Source: Flammeovirga agarivorans (GTDB lineage Bacteria > Bacteroidota > Bacteroidia > Cytophagales > Flammeovirgaceae). Taken from it: a DNA stretch of 64,000 nt. The position numbers and the translations under genes were made by a program. The stretch spans positions 124,001 through 188,000 of the forward strand of contig NZ_JABAIL010000003.1 in the NCBI RefSeq assembly GCF_012641475.1, in the 5' to 3' direction. Below, in pieces: positions 37,095-46,153 of the stretch (position 1 is the first letter of the stretch; each line of letters starts with the position of its first letter). The notes below the pieces were generated by a model, which saw only the letters and a list, made by a program, of their open reading frames with translations, ran no database searches and was not told where the DNA came from.

Positions 37095-38519
37095 ATGAAA
37101 CTCTCAAATCTAACACTACTCATAATCTTAGGAGGTTTAACATTTACTGCTTGTGACGAAACAACTAGTAATGATGATGAAGCTTGTACTGAAACTACTT
37201 GGTATCAAGATAGTGATAACGATGGCCTAGGTGATCCCGATGCTTCTACTGAAGCTTGTGAACAACCTGAAGGTTATGTAGCCAATAGTAATGATACCGA
37301 TGATACTGGTGGTAGTTCTACATCAGAATGTGATACCCCTGGTGAAGTAGACCAGTCAACAGATACAGAGATTGAAGCTATGCGACAAGCAATGCTAACG
37401 TTTAGAAATTCTCTTTCGTCTTCATTATTATCTGAAGCATCAACTTGTTTAGACGACGAAAGATTGTACGTTTGGCACAACACTCCTAACTCTAATGGTA
37501 GTCAACGAGACGGTATTATTTATGGAGATCTTTCTGACGAACAAATGGGGTACTTCCAAGATTTATTACAATTGTTTTTAAGTGATGGTGGTTACCAGAA
37601 AGTAGATGAAATCACAATGCTTGCAGAAGGTTTACTAAGTACTGAAAATGGTGACGTTTGGAGTCCTGATTTCTATTCTATCGATATGTTTGGTGATCCA
37701 GAAAATAGTGGCTCTTGGGGTTTCCAATTGGACGGGCATCATCTTGCAATCAACTTTTTAGTTCATGGTGATCAGGTTTCTATGGTACCCGCTTTCTTGG
37801 GAGGTGAACCTGCTGTCTCTTCTTATAACGGAACAGAGTTTGACATCTTTAAAGACGAGAGAGACTTGGCCTTAACTTTATATAATGGGCTTACTGATAA
37901 TGAGGCTGGTTCAGCGGTTTCTTCGAGTAGCCATGCTATGGAAGTAGGTCCTGCTGACACTCCAGGTGATGTTGACCCATATAGAGGTGATTACGATTAC
38001 TCTGGTTTTGCAGGTACGGGTATTAAATACTCGGATATGTCTGCTGATACTCAAGCCAACCTTATCTTGGTAATGCAAGAATATGTTTACAACATGGAAA
38101 CTACTTTTGCAGACGCTTGGTGGACAGACATTATGGCCAACATTGATGATACTTATTTTGTATGGATTGATGAAGTAGATGCACCTTCTACAACCTCTCC
38201 ATTCTATTATAGAATTTACAACCCATATTTATGGGTAGAATATAATGCAGAAAACGCTCTTGGTGGTGGTGGTGCAGATTACAACCATGTTCATACAATT
38301 ACAAGAATACCTAACAACCCATCTACAACAGATGGTGGAGATTATGGTGTTTTTGCTCAGATTATTAATGAAGGTGGTGTAAAGACTTTATATGAGCACT
38401 ACGCTATCGCTGATCACCACAAAGCAAGTGAGATGTTGTTTGATTACACTGTACAGTTATCACAAGGTCAAGCTATTGAGCATTCTCACTACCACGGAAG
38501 ACACACACATACACACTAG
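37095..38519 (+). CDS. DUF3500-family lipoprotein with histidine-rich tail
   Basis: I start it at the ATG at 37095 (MKLSNLTLLIILGGLTFTAC), which gives a good lipobox (FTAC). The longer GTG frame adds 25 residues without sense. Just after the cysteine is a calcium-loop-like segment (DSDNDGLGDPDAS) resembling a thrombospondin type-3 repeat. The DUF3500 domain follows, with the typical WGFQLDGHHLAINFLVHGD and MVPAFLGGEPA. The protein ends HSHYHGRHTHTH, which could bind metal. The function of DUF3500 is not known. It is a single-gene unit with a terminator. Confidence 0.87.
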   Translation: MKLSNLTLLIILGGLTFTACDETTSNDDEACTETTWYQDSDNDGLGDPDASTEACEQPEGYVANSNDTDDTGGSSTSECDTPGEVDQSTDTEIEAMRQAMLTFRNSLSSSLLSEASTCLDDERLYVWHNTPNSNGSQRDGIIYGDLSDEQMGYFQDLLQLFLSDGGYQKVDEITMLAEGLLSTENGDVWSPDFYSIDMFGDPENSGSWGFQLDGHHLAINFLVHGDQVSMVPAFLGGEPAVSSYNGTEFDIFKDERDLALTLYNGLTDNEAGSAVSSSSHAMEVGPADTPGDVDPYRGDYDYSGFAGTGIKYSDMSADTQANLILVMQEYVYNMETTFADAWWTDIMANIDDTYFVWIDEVDAPSTTSPFYYRIYNPYLWVEYNAENALGGGGADYNHVHTITRIPNNPSTTDGGDYGVFAQIINEGGVKTLYEHYAIADHHKASEMLFDYTVQLSQGQAIEHSHYHGRHTHTH

Positions 38520-38573
38520 GGTTCCAATAATATTTTTTTGCTTACTGTCTTAACATTCATCCACTTTATTCTT

Positions 38574-38609
38574 AACTCGATAACTCAAGATTTCTTGAGC
38601 TATCGAGTT
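38574..38609 (+). terminator. Terminator after the DUF3500 gene
   Basis: AACTCGATAACTCAAGA and TTGAGCTATCGAGTT pair with one mismatch, followed on the plus strand by TTATTATTTT. It lies between convergent genes. Confidence 0.75.
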
Positions 38610-38616
38610 TATTATT

Positions 38617-40065
38617 TTATCCAAAACACATGTATTTCATTTCAAGGTATTCGTCAATTCCATATTTAGAACCTTCCTTACCAAATCCGCTTTCTTTAAT
38701 CCCACCAAAAGGTGCTACGGTTGTTGAGATCATTCCTGTATTAATACCTACCATACCATATTCCAAAGCTTCTGCTACTCGCCAAACCAACTGATAATCT
38801 TTACCATAAAAATAAGCGGCTAAACCATAAGGAGTATCATTGGCCATATCGATGACTTCTTCTTCAGTAGAGAATTCAAAAATTGGAATTACCGGACCAA
38901 ATATCTCTTCTGTATAAACATCCATCTCCTTGGTTAGATTAGAAAGAATCGTTGGCAAATAAATCTGATTATTCTCATCTGATCGCTTGCCACCTAGATC
39001 AATTTCACCACCTTTCTTTACTGCATCATCGACTACTCCTTCCACAAACTGTACGGCAGATTCATCGATTAGTGGCCCAATTTGAACACCATCTTCCATC
39101 CCATTTCCTAGCTTAAGATTGGCAACAGCTTTCTTTAATTTTGAAGTAAAAGTTTGATATACATCTTGATGTACAAAAAAGCGGTTTGAGCAAACACAAG
39201 TTTGTCCTGCATTACGGTATTTCGACGCAATTGCTCCTTCAACAGCTTGATCAATATCTGCATCTGCAAATACAATAAAAGGTGCATTTCCCCCCAACTC
39301 CATAGAGACTTTTTTAACAGTGTCTGCACATGCTTTTATTAATTGTTTCCCTACTACTGTTGACCCTGTAAAAGATAATTTTCTAACAATAGAATTAGAC
39401 GTTAACTCATCTCCAATTTCACTTGTTCTACTGGATGTAATGACATTAAAGACCCCTTTTGGAATCCCTGCCCTTTCTGCTAAAACACCTAATGCTAAAG
39501 CGGATAAAGGAGTATATTTTGCAGGTTTAACAATAATGGAGCATCCCGCTGCCAATGCTGGAGCGACCTTTCTAGTAATCATAGCATTAGGGAAATTCCA
39601 TGGCGTAATCGCCGCAACTACCCCGACAGGTTGCTTAATTGTCACAATTCTTTTATCTGCCTGGTGACCAGGGATTACATCTCCATATGTTCGTTTTGCT
39701 TCTTCGGCAAACCACTCCACAAAAGAGGCTCCATAAACTATTTCTCCAATAGCTTCTTGTAATGGTTTCCCTTGTTCCAGCGTTAATATTTTTCCTAAAT
39801 CTTCCTTGTTTTCTATCATAAGATCAAACCATTTTCTTAAACGGATTGACCTTTCCCCGGCAGTTGTTTTTTTCCACTCTTTCTGGGCAATCTCTGCCGC
39901 TAAAATGGCTTTACGAGTATCGTTTACATTAAAATCAGAGACAGACTGAATCACAGACTGATCGAATGGATTTTTTACTTCAAAGGTTTTATTCTCTTCA
40001 CCATCAACCCAGCTGCCGTTGACATAACATTGGCTTTGTAATAGTGTAGTATCTTTTAATATCAT
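38617..40065 (-). CDS. gabD: NAD(P)-dependent aldehyde dehydrogenase, succinate-semialdehyde dehydrogenase type
   Basis: Cytosolic aldehyde dehydrogenase. The catalytic cysteine is C290 in NAGQTCVCSNRF, and the general base is E256 in SMELGGNAPF. N158 is in TPWNFPNA, and the cofactor loop SFTGSTVVGK is at 231-240. The NAGQTCVCSNR and AFGGxKESGxG-like C-terminal phrase (APFGGIKESGFG) are characteristic of the succinate-semialdehyde dehydrogenase subgroup. The length of 482 residues fits. The assignment to the subgroup is by motif only. No GABA transaminase is adjacent. Confidence 0.85.
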   Translation of the reverse strand: MILKDTTLLQSQCYVNGSWVDGEENKTFEVKNPFDQSVIQSVSDFNVNDTRKAILAAEIAQKEWKKTTAGERSIRLRKWFDLMIENKEDLGKILTLEQGKPLQEAIGEIVYGASFVEWFAEEAKRTYGDVIPGHQADKRIVTIKQPVGVVAAITPWNFPNAMITRKVAPALAAGCSIIVKPAKYTPLSALALGVLAERAGIPKGVFNVITSSRTSEIGDELTSNSIVRKLSFTGSTVVGKQLIKACADTVKKVSMELGGNAPFIVFADADIDQAVEGAIASKYRNAGQTCVCSNRFFVHQDVYQTFTSKLKKAVANLKLGNGMEDGVQIGPLIDESAVQFVEGVVDDAVKKGGEIDLGGKRSDENNQIYLPTILSNLTKEMDVYTEEIFGPVIPIFEFSTEEEVIDMANDTPYGLAAYFYGKDYQLVWRVAEALEYGMVGINTGMISTTVAPFGGIKESGFGKEGSKYGIDEYLEMKYMCFG

Positions 40066-40196
40066 GGTGCTATTTTATCTATTGTAAGAGTGATCAACGA
40101 AGTTAATAACCAGTACATCAATTGAAAATAATTTTTATCAGAACTAGTCACTTTTTGTCATAAACATTATGGGGTTTTACTTGTTCTTTATTTGTT

Positions 40197-40631
40197 ATGC
40201 TATTAGAAACTACTTACGGGAAACCGAAAAATTATCAAAAAGGAAAATCATTAGTTGGAAGGCCATTTTCGATATTTAAAATTTTTAAAATGAGAGGAAG
40301 TTCTTCACCCAGGTTTTTCATAGAAAGTACCAACCTTGCTGTTGACTATCATAAGGAGTTACAATCTGATCTAGATGCTGCTATGATTGAAATCAGACGC
40401 AATGGGATTATCGTTCATATCAATGTCAAGTTACAGATTTTTGAATGGATGATTCCGTATTACCAATTGGTGCTATATAAAACCAATGAATATTTTAGTA
40501 TTCATGCACATGGTCGATTTTTACAATTTACACTGGATAAATCGCACAGTGAACATTTAAAATTTATAAATAAACTGGTCTTTGAGAAAGAATCACATAT
40601 GAGCCAATATCATTTTATTGATGGGCGGTAA
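40197..40631 (+). CDS. Hypothetical protein, 144 residues
   Basis: Not recognised. ATG at 40197 with no strong ribosome-binding site. It has no signal peptide or membrane span. The N-terminus is basic, and the remainder shows alternating strand-like segments (GIIVHINVKLQIFEWMIPYY, QLVLYKTNEYFSIHAHGRFL). Support for coding comes from its length and codon use like the neighbours. Confidence 0.55.
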   Translation: MLLETTYGKPKNYQKGKSLVGRPFSIFKIFKMRGSSSPRFFIESTNLAVDYHKELQSDLDAAMIEIRRNGIIVHINVKLQIFEWMIPYYQLVLYKTNEYFSIHAHGRFLQFTLDKSHSEHLKFINKLVFEKESHMSQYHFIDGR

Positions 40632-41004
40632 TGTAAATTGTTATATTCTGTGTTAGAAGCTTAAATGTTAGAAAAATTCAATTGTTGGATTCAGGAAATT
40701 TCCAACTAGAAAAAGTGCTTAAGAACAGTATTCATATCATTTCAGACATAATACTTTTAAAAAGATAATGTGATTTATTTATCTGACAGTGTCGTCGATT
40801 TTATAATGTAGCTTTTATATGAAATTAAATTTAACCTTTCCATTGTTTAAACTGGGTAAAACTTTATAAAAGACCACTATTACTTAAATAACTTAACATA
40901 AAAGTAGCTTTATGTATTAATAATTTATCCTTAGATAAAAGTTAATATGTAAAGCTTTTTTAGTTTGAATTCTTCAACTATATTCAACCCGTTATCTATT
41001 TTTT
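40632..41004. other. Intergenic region upstream of the biosynthetic trio
   Basis: 373 bp of AT-rich sequence with no gene. A TTAGTTTG at about 40960 is one base off the TAnnTTTG pattern and is the best promoter-like element I can see for the trio. Confidence 0.35.
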
Positions 41005-41817
41005 ATGGATTTACCCGTATTTCCAAAAATGCTACTACAACATCCTGTCTTCGAATATGATATGTATCGTTTGGAGACTTATAAACAGAGAAAAAGAAAT
41101 ATTGCGATTAACAATTACAAAGGGTATTTATCATTGATGTTTGAAGAAGTGGACTACTTCAATTACTTATACCTTAAGACTAACAATATTTCTATAAAAA
41201 AATTAGGCCTTCCCTACTATGAAAAAGGGATTGATCGAATTAAAATTATACAATCTAAAGAATCATACTATCATCATGATTTCTTAGATCTTTCATATCA
41301 AGATCGGACCATTGTAGCATGCTATAAGGACCTTTCTACTTACATCCCTTCATCTAATATCACAACCATTAAACCGGTCAGTAATGACGAAGACCTTCTC
41401 CATTTTACGAAGTTATATCTTACTGTTTTTGGATCTTCTAATAAAGATTATGATGAGGTAGCAGAAAACTTCAAATTACTATTACAGTCTAAGCAATCTG
41501 ATCTGTTCTTTATACAAGAAAATGGTAATACAATAGGGGTTTGCTCTAATTTCTATAATGAAGAGTACATGTTCTTAGCCTCATGTGGGGTATTACCAGA
41601 ATACCAAAACAGAGGTTTTCAAAAAAAAGCAATTAAAGAGCGTTTGTCCATCGGAAAGCAAAAAGGATATAAAAGTTGTTATGTTTGGGCATACGACAAT
41701 ACTATTAGTTTAAGCAACCTATTAAAATCTGGACTTTCTATTCACAAGACATATCATGAAGGATTATCAAAACCTTTGGGTGACCTTATTAAGCAACAAG
41801 AAATATTACAAGCATAA
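41005..41817 (+). CDS. GNAT-family N-acyltransferase
   Basis: A 270-residue protein with an unassigned N-terminal half and a C-terminal GNAT domain. The acyl-CoA-binding region is LASCGVLPEYQNRGFQKKAI (about 190-210), where the loop QNRGFQ departs from the common Q/R-x-x-G-x-G/A. The helix and strand KQKGYKSCYVWAYDN follow. Transfer of an acyl group to an amine is the family reaction. Its 3' end overlaps the adenylation gene by 62 nt, which indicates they are translated together. I infer that it acylates an intermediate of the same pathway. Confidence 0.8.
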   Translation: MDLPVFPKMLLQHPVFEYDMYRLETYKQRKRNIAINNYKGYLSLMFEEVDYFNYLYLKTNNISIKKLGLPYYEKGIDRIKIIQSKESYYHHDFLDLSYQDRTIVACYKDLSTYIPSSNITTIKPVSNDEDLLHFTKLYLTVFGSSNKDYDEVAENFKLLLQSKQSDLFFIQENGNTIGVCSNFYNEEYMFLASCGVLPEYQNRGFQKKAIKERLSIGKQKGYKSCYVWAYDNTISLSNLLKSGLSIHKTYHEGLSKPLGDLIKQQEILQA

Positions 41818-44227
41818 GCCTCTACTTACTTATAAAAACCAATCCTATTCCTTCGATTTATTTTTAGAAAAAGTAAGACTTTTATGTAATATCCTTCTAA
41901 AACAGCAAGAGAAAATCATAGCAATTCAAGTCTCTGATCCTATTCATAGTCTATTCTTAATAGTTGCTTCTTTAGTGGCTAAGAAAACTTATTGGATGGT
42001 AAATGAAGAGGTTATACAATCAGTAAACCTTAATATTTTAAAAGATGTGCTTATTGTTGATGATCAATTGTATGAGCATTTTATTGATTCTAACGATGAT
42101 GCAGAATTACCTTTATCAGTTAAAGCAAACATCTCAGGTTTTCATCCTTTCTGTTGGGTAAATAGTTCTGGATCGACCGCAAATCATAAAATAACCGAAT
42201 ACCTTTATCAGGGTTTATTAGAAGATACACTTAGACAAATCAGAAACAATAACATTACTAACAACGATCGAATTGATATTGTCTCTTCCCTAAATTTCAG
42301 TGCCTCTTTATCTTCTATATTCCCAGTTTTATATAGTGGCGCTTCTCTTCACCTGTGTGATTCTACTTTAGACATCATTGACTTTTGGAGACAAGAGAAA
42401 ATCACCATGACTACATTAACTCCTTCATTATTCAGAACCTTATTAAAAAGAAGGGTTTCTATTGATTTACCACATTTAAGATTTATCTGCTTAGGAGGAG
42501 AAGAAGTTTTTACGAGTGATATTCTATTATTTAAAAAGCATTTTCATAAGAATCAGGTTTTACAATTAGCCTTAGCCAGTTCAGAAACAAGAATGATTGG
42601 GGAGTTAAAGGTGAAGGCTGATACTAATGATGAATATAAAGAAATAAAATATCAACCTATTGAAGGTAAAAAGTGGATTATTTTAGATCAAAATGATGAG
42701 GTAGAGGTAGAAGCAGATGAGAAAGAAGGACGAATTGCTATACAAAGTCATGCAATTGGTCATCGATATATCAACTCCTATGATAGCTTTAAACAAGTGG
42801 ATGAGAATACCACATTGTTCATATCGAATGATATGGGTAAAATTGATCAGAATGGTCAGCTCCATTTTAAAGGGCGTTCTGATAATAGAATAAAAATTAA
42901 GGGTACTTTTATTAATTTATCTGAAATAGAAGCCAATTTAAGTCTTATTGAATCCATTAATGATATAGCAGCTATTGCTGATAGCACCTATGAAAATCTA
43001 TACGTTTTCGTAACTACTTCTTCTAATGGTAAAGACGAAATAAAAAGAATCATTCAAGCAAGCTTCCCTAAACTAACTTATCAACTTATTATTCTTGATA
43101 AATTCCCTAAAACTAATTCAGATAAAGTTGATCGAAAGAATTTACTTAAAAGGGTTTCCTCTGTTGAGAAAGTAAAAGATCCTTATCAAAATGCCTGGAG
43201 GAAGCAATTCCCTCTGATTGATAATTTTGAAGGAAAACACTTTTTTAATGACTTAGGTGGCGATTCACTTACTTCATTATCATTAATAACAGAATTAGAA
43301 GTAGTCATTGGAAAAGAACTTTCTCCACAACTTATCTATCTATATCCAACATTCGAAAAACTAAAAGATGCATTATATGATTCAAATACTTTTAATCTAA
43401 TACAAGTAACAGAATACAGTTCATTTAAAGAAAATATATTATTTATTCCATCTATTCATGGAAGCCATGAGCAATATCGATTCATTCAAGAATCTCTTAA
43501 GGAAAAATATAACATTTATCTTCTGCAGTATCCTTTAAAAGAAAATCCTAGTGATAAACAATTTTACAGTTTTTCGATGTTAATACAGCAATGTGTATCT
43601 TTTCTTGATCAGTCAAATATTTCATTTAAAGCATTCATCGGGTACTCTTTATCTGGGTACATAACATACGAAATAGCTCATCTGATTCAGCAACAACCTT
43701 CGGTGTTTATCATTGATACTCCAATTTATGAAAAGCAATCATTATTAATGAAGGTTATGAATGACTCATTAAAAACACTGAAAATAATAAAGAAAAACTT
43801 TTTTAATTCCTCTGAGCTTGTCATCAGTTACAAGCGCTTAAAAAGAAGAATTAAACAACAATATTTCCATACATCTTCCAATGATGTGTCTATTCAAACA
43901 ATTCATGATTACTTCTTCTCATTTTATGCTGAATTACTTCATTCAAAAATTAAGGTTAGCACAACAACGTTTCCATTAGGTGTTTTTATAGCTAACGACC
44001 AATCATTCTTTAGTAATGATATTAAAGCTACTTATCAATGGGAAAAGTACAGTCAGAATTTACTATTTAAGAAGACTCTTACTGGGAATCATGGATCCAT
44101 ATTAAATAAAGAAAATTCTCTAAGCATAGCTGCAACTATAATTAACGAGTTAAAAGAAGTTACAGACTATAATAATAGGATATTAGAAACAGCATTAACT
44201 AAAGAATTGATCATTGATATTGAATAA
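41756..44227 (+). CDS. Single-module NRPS-like protein: adenylation, carrier and thioesterase domains
   Basis: 823-residue protein that activates, tethers and releases an acid. There is no condensation domain. Adenylation is shown by A3-like NSSGSTANHK (136-145), LNFSASLSS, and the A7/A8 region NDMGKIDQNGQLHF then GRSDNRIKIKGTFINL. The A10-like lysine is in TNSDKVDRKNLL. The carrier site is S504 in FFNDLGGDSLTS. The thioesterase has nucleophile S631 in GYSLSGY, D654 in FIIDTP and H779 in TGNHGS, a full catalytic triad. The fifth position of the G-x-S-x-G element is Ser. The A3 loop lacks the usual proline before lysine. The substrate is not predictable by eye. It lies between the GNAT gene and the cyclase-like gene. 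Confidence 0.88.
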   Translation: MKDYQNLWVTLLSNKKYYKHKPLLTYKNQSYSFDLFLEKVRLLCNILLKQQEKIIAIQVSDPIHSLFLIVASLVAKKTYWMVNEEVIQSVNLNILKDVLIVDDQLYEHFIDSNDDAELPLSVKANISGFHPFCWVNSSGSTANHKITEYLYQGLLEDTLRQIRNNNITNNDRIDIVSSLNFSASLSSIFPVLYSGASLHLCDSTLDIIDFWRQEKITMTTLTPSLFRTLLKRRVSIDLPHLRFICLGGEEVFTSDILLFKKHFHKNQVLQLALASSETRMIGELKVKADTNDEYKEIKYQPIEGKKWIILDQNDEVEVEADEKEGRIAIQSHAIGHRYINSYDSFKQVDENTTLFISNDMGKIDQNGQLHFKGRSDNRIKIKGTFINLSEIEANLSLIESINDIAAIADSTYENLYVFVTTSSNGKDEIKRIIQASFPKLTYQLIILDKFPKTNSDKVDRKNLLKRVSSVEKVKDPYQNAWRKQFPLIDNFEGKHFFNDLGGDSLTSLSLITELEVVIGKELSPQLIYLYPTFEKLKDALYDSNTFNLIQVTEYSSFKENILFIPSIHGSHEQYRFIQESLKEKYNIYLLQYPLKENPSDKQFYSFSMLIQQCVSFLDQSNISFKAFIGYSLSGYITYEIAHLIQQQPSVFIIDTPIYEKQSLLMKVMNDSLKTLKIIKKNFFNSSELVISYKRLKRRIKQQYFHTSSNDVSIQTIHDYFFSFYAELLHSKIKVSTTTFPLGVFIANDQSFFSNDIKATYQWEKYSQNLLFKKTLTGNHGSILNKENSLSIAATIINELKEVTDYNNRILETALTKELIIDIE

Positions 44228-44276
44228 TAAGATGAATTGGTATGATTTTCTTTAACAAAAAAGAAAACTAATTACT

Positions 44277-44996
44277 ATGGACATCTCAACAATCGGATTT
44301 ATTCTTTCGGGCATCAGTGGAACGGCTTGGACTTTAGTCTATATACAACTCATTCGCTTAGGGTTTCAACAGAAAACATATGGCATGCCTTTTATTGCAT
44401 TAGCTTTAAACCTTGCTTGGGAGGCATTATATGCTGGAATTGGTTTAATGGAAGCTCCTACAAATATTCAGACGATTGTTAATGTTGTATGGTTAGGGTT
44501 TGATATTGCCATTGTTGCCACCTATTTTAAATATGGGAAGGAAGATTTTAAGAAGTTAGCCAATAAAAAATACTTTATACCTTGGTCTATTATTGTACTA
44601 CTGATGGCCTTTACATTACAGGTTGCTTTTTATCAAGAATTTGGAAAAAGTGACGCCAAATATGTTGACGATATGCTTTGGTTTATCAACCCTTCATTAG
44701 GTTGCTGGTATTCTGCTTTTACTCAAAACCTTATTATGTCTATTGCTTTTATTAGTTTATTGGTACAACGAAAGTCATTAAAGGGACAGCATTTATCAAT
44801 AGCTATAGCAAAATGTATCGGAACATTAACGCCTAGTATTTTATACGGGGTTATTTTGGAAAGTAATTTAGTAACCTGCCTTGGGGTATTTATATTGATC
44901 TTTGATATTATTTATATCTGGATGATTATAGATTTTCAACAACAGAATAAGATAACTCATAGTGAGTTTTATAGGGATGCAACGCTTAGTGAGTAA
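44277..44996 (+). CDS. Seven-span membrane protein resembling Pyr4/PaxB terpene cyclases
   Basis: 239 residues, with about seven hydrophobic spans and no signal peptide. The segment YGMPFIALALNLAWEALYAG carries a glutamate at 49, and the last span FDIIYIWMI carries an aspartate at 210. In the fungal meroterpenoid cyclase Pyr4 and its relatives an acidic residue in each of these two places is essential, and bacterial relatives have been described (DmtA1 in drimentine biosynthesis). The resemblance is by pattern and spacing, without an alignment. If right, the enzyme would cyclise a prenyl chain, yet no prenyltransferase is next to it. It starts 49 bp after the NRPS-like gene. Its end overlaps the opposing TDT gene by 11 bp. 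Confidence 0.6.
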   Translation: MDISTIGFILSGISGTAWTLVYIQLIRLGFQQKTYGMPFIALALNLAWEALYAGIGLMEAPTNIQTIVNVVWLGFDIAIVATYFKYGKEDFKKLANKKYFIPWSIIVLLMAFTLQVAFYQEFGKSDAKYVDDMLWFINPSLGCWYSAFTQNLIMSIAFISLLVQRKSLKGQHLSIAIAKCIGTLTPSILYGVILESNLVTCLGVFILIFDIIYIWMIIDFQQQNKITHSEFYRDATLSE

Positions 44997-45951
44997 TATT
45001 GTAAATCACTTTTTTGATATTTAATTCAAATTCCAAAACATCATCTTTACAATAAGAATAGAACTTCACTACAACATAACCAATAACACAAGTAGCCACT
45101 CCAAGTTCTAAATAAGAGATCAATTCTATAGCATGTGCTATTGTTGTCTCACCAGCAGTAAATAATACTTTTGCATACTTCTGAAGTGCCACTGTACCTA
45201 TTGCTAACGGGAAAGTAAAAGCAGCAAATCCAGGGTTAAACTTTCTTTTTAATAGGTGGAAAAAGGCAATATATAAGACAGATGTCATTAAGATCGACAA
45301 TGTAAGTAGTACATGGCATATAAACTCATTGGGGTTTTGTGTGATGGTTAAGTACCCTGCAAAACACAAACTTGCTGGTGCTGCCATGATTCCAAATGTT
45401 TCTACAGTATCGAATTTATAGAATGCTAACCTGTAAATCATAAAGGCCAGCATTACAAAATATAATGGGGTAGCTATCCACCAAATCATTGTAGCTAGAG
45501 TTGGAAACCCCATATAAGTAGCGTTTACACAAGCTACAACAATACCAATTGGAGGAACAAACCAGCTAGGCATCATGTGCTCAAAAGAAAAATTCTTCAT
45601 TCTATGGTAAACAAAAGTCACTAGACAAATCAAATGTATACCGATGGCTAATAACCATAAACCTTTGCCCAAAATTGGATTCACCTTCACCAATATCCCG
45701 GCGAATACCATCATTGCCATCGCCATAGTAGGAACATAACTTCCCAAAACATGATGTTTTAGTTCCTCTTTGAATACATCAAAATGTAATACGTTTCTTA
45801 AAATTAGAGATAAGAAATAGAATAATGCGATAGCTAATGTGATATAAGATACCCATCCAATATGAGCATTTCCCCAAGCTGCACCTAATGTGGCAGTACC
45901 TAATGCAACACCAGTAAGTCCGACAGGTAAATTTCTTATTTTATCTTTCAT
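44986..45951 (-). CDS. TDT-family transporter (TehA/SLAC1-like)
   Basis: Inner-membrane protein with about ten spans. Typical phrases are NLPVGLTGVALGTATLG at the N-terminus and MPSWFVPPIGIVVAC. The family includes tellurite-resistance TehA, dicarboxylate transporters and anion channels; the substrate cannot be named here. The length of 321 residues is normal. It is transcribed against the trio and overlaps its last gene by 11 bp at the 3' ends. Confidence 0.83.
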   Translation of the reverse strand: MKDKIRNLPVGLTGVALGTATLGAAWGNAHIGWVSYITLAIALFYFLSLILRNVLHFDVFKEELKHHVLGSYVPTMAMAMMVFAGILVKVNPILGKGLWLLAIGIHLICLVTFVYHRMKNFSFEHMMPSWFVPPIGIVVACVNATYMGFPTLATMIWWIATPLYFVMLAFMIYRLAFYKFDTVETFGIMAAPASLCFAGYLTITQNPNEFICHVLLTLSILMTSVLYIAFFHLLKRKFNPGFAAFTFPLAIGTVALQKYAKVLFTAGETTIAHAIELISYLELGVATCVIGYVVVKFYSYCKDDVLEFELNIKKVIYNITH

Positions 45952-46153
45952 AATATTACTTTTAATTATTTGATAACAGATTGATACTTATTAAAACGCA
46001 TTTATTCAATCACTGTTACCTAATAAAAAGAATAATAAATAACTTATAGTTATAATTAAAAGATTTAGGATTCTTACAAAAAATCAGTAAGTAATTGATT
46101 TAAAAACTTTTATTATCTTGGGAATCATTTCAAAAACAAACTATTATCTCTAA

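Noticed and set aside
39320-39667. 115-codon open frame on the plus strand
   Set aside because: Antisense to the aldehyde dehydrogenase core; no recognisable product.
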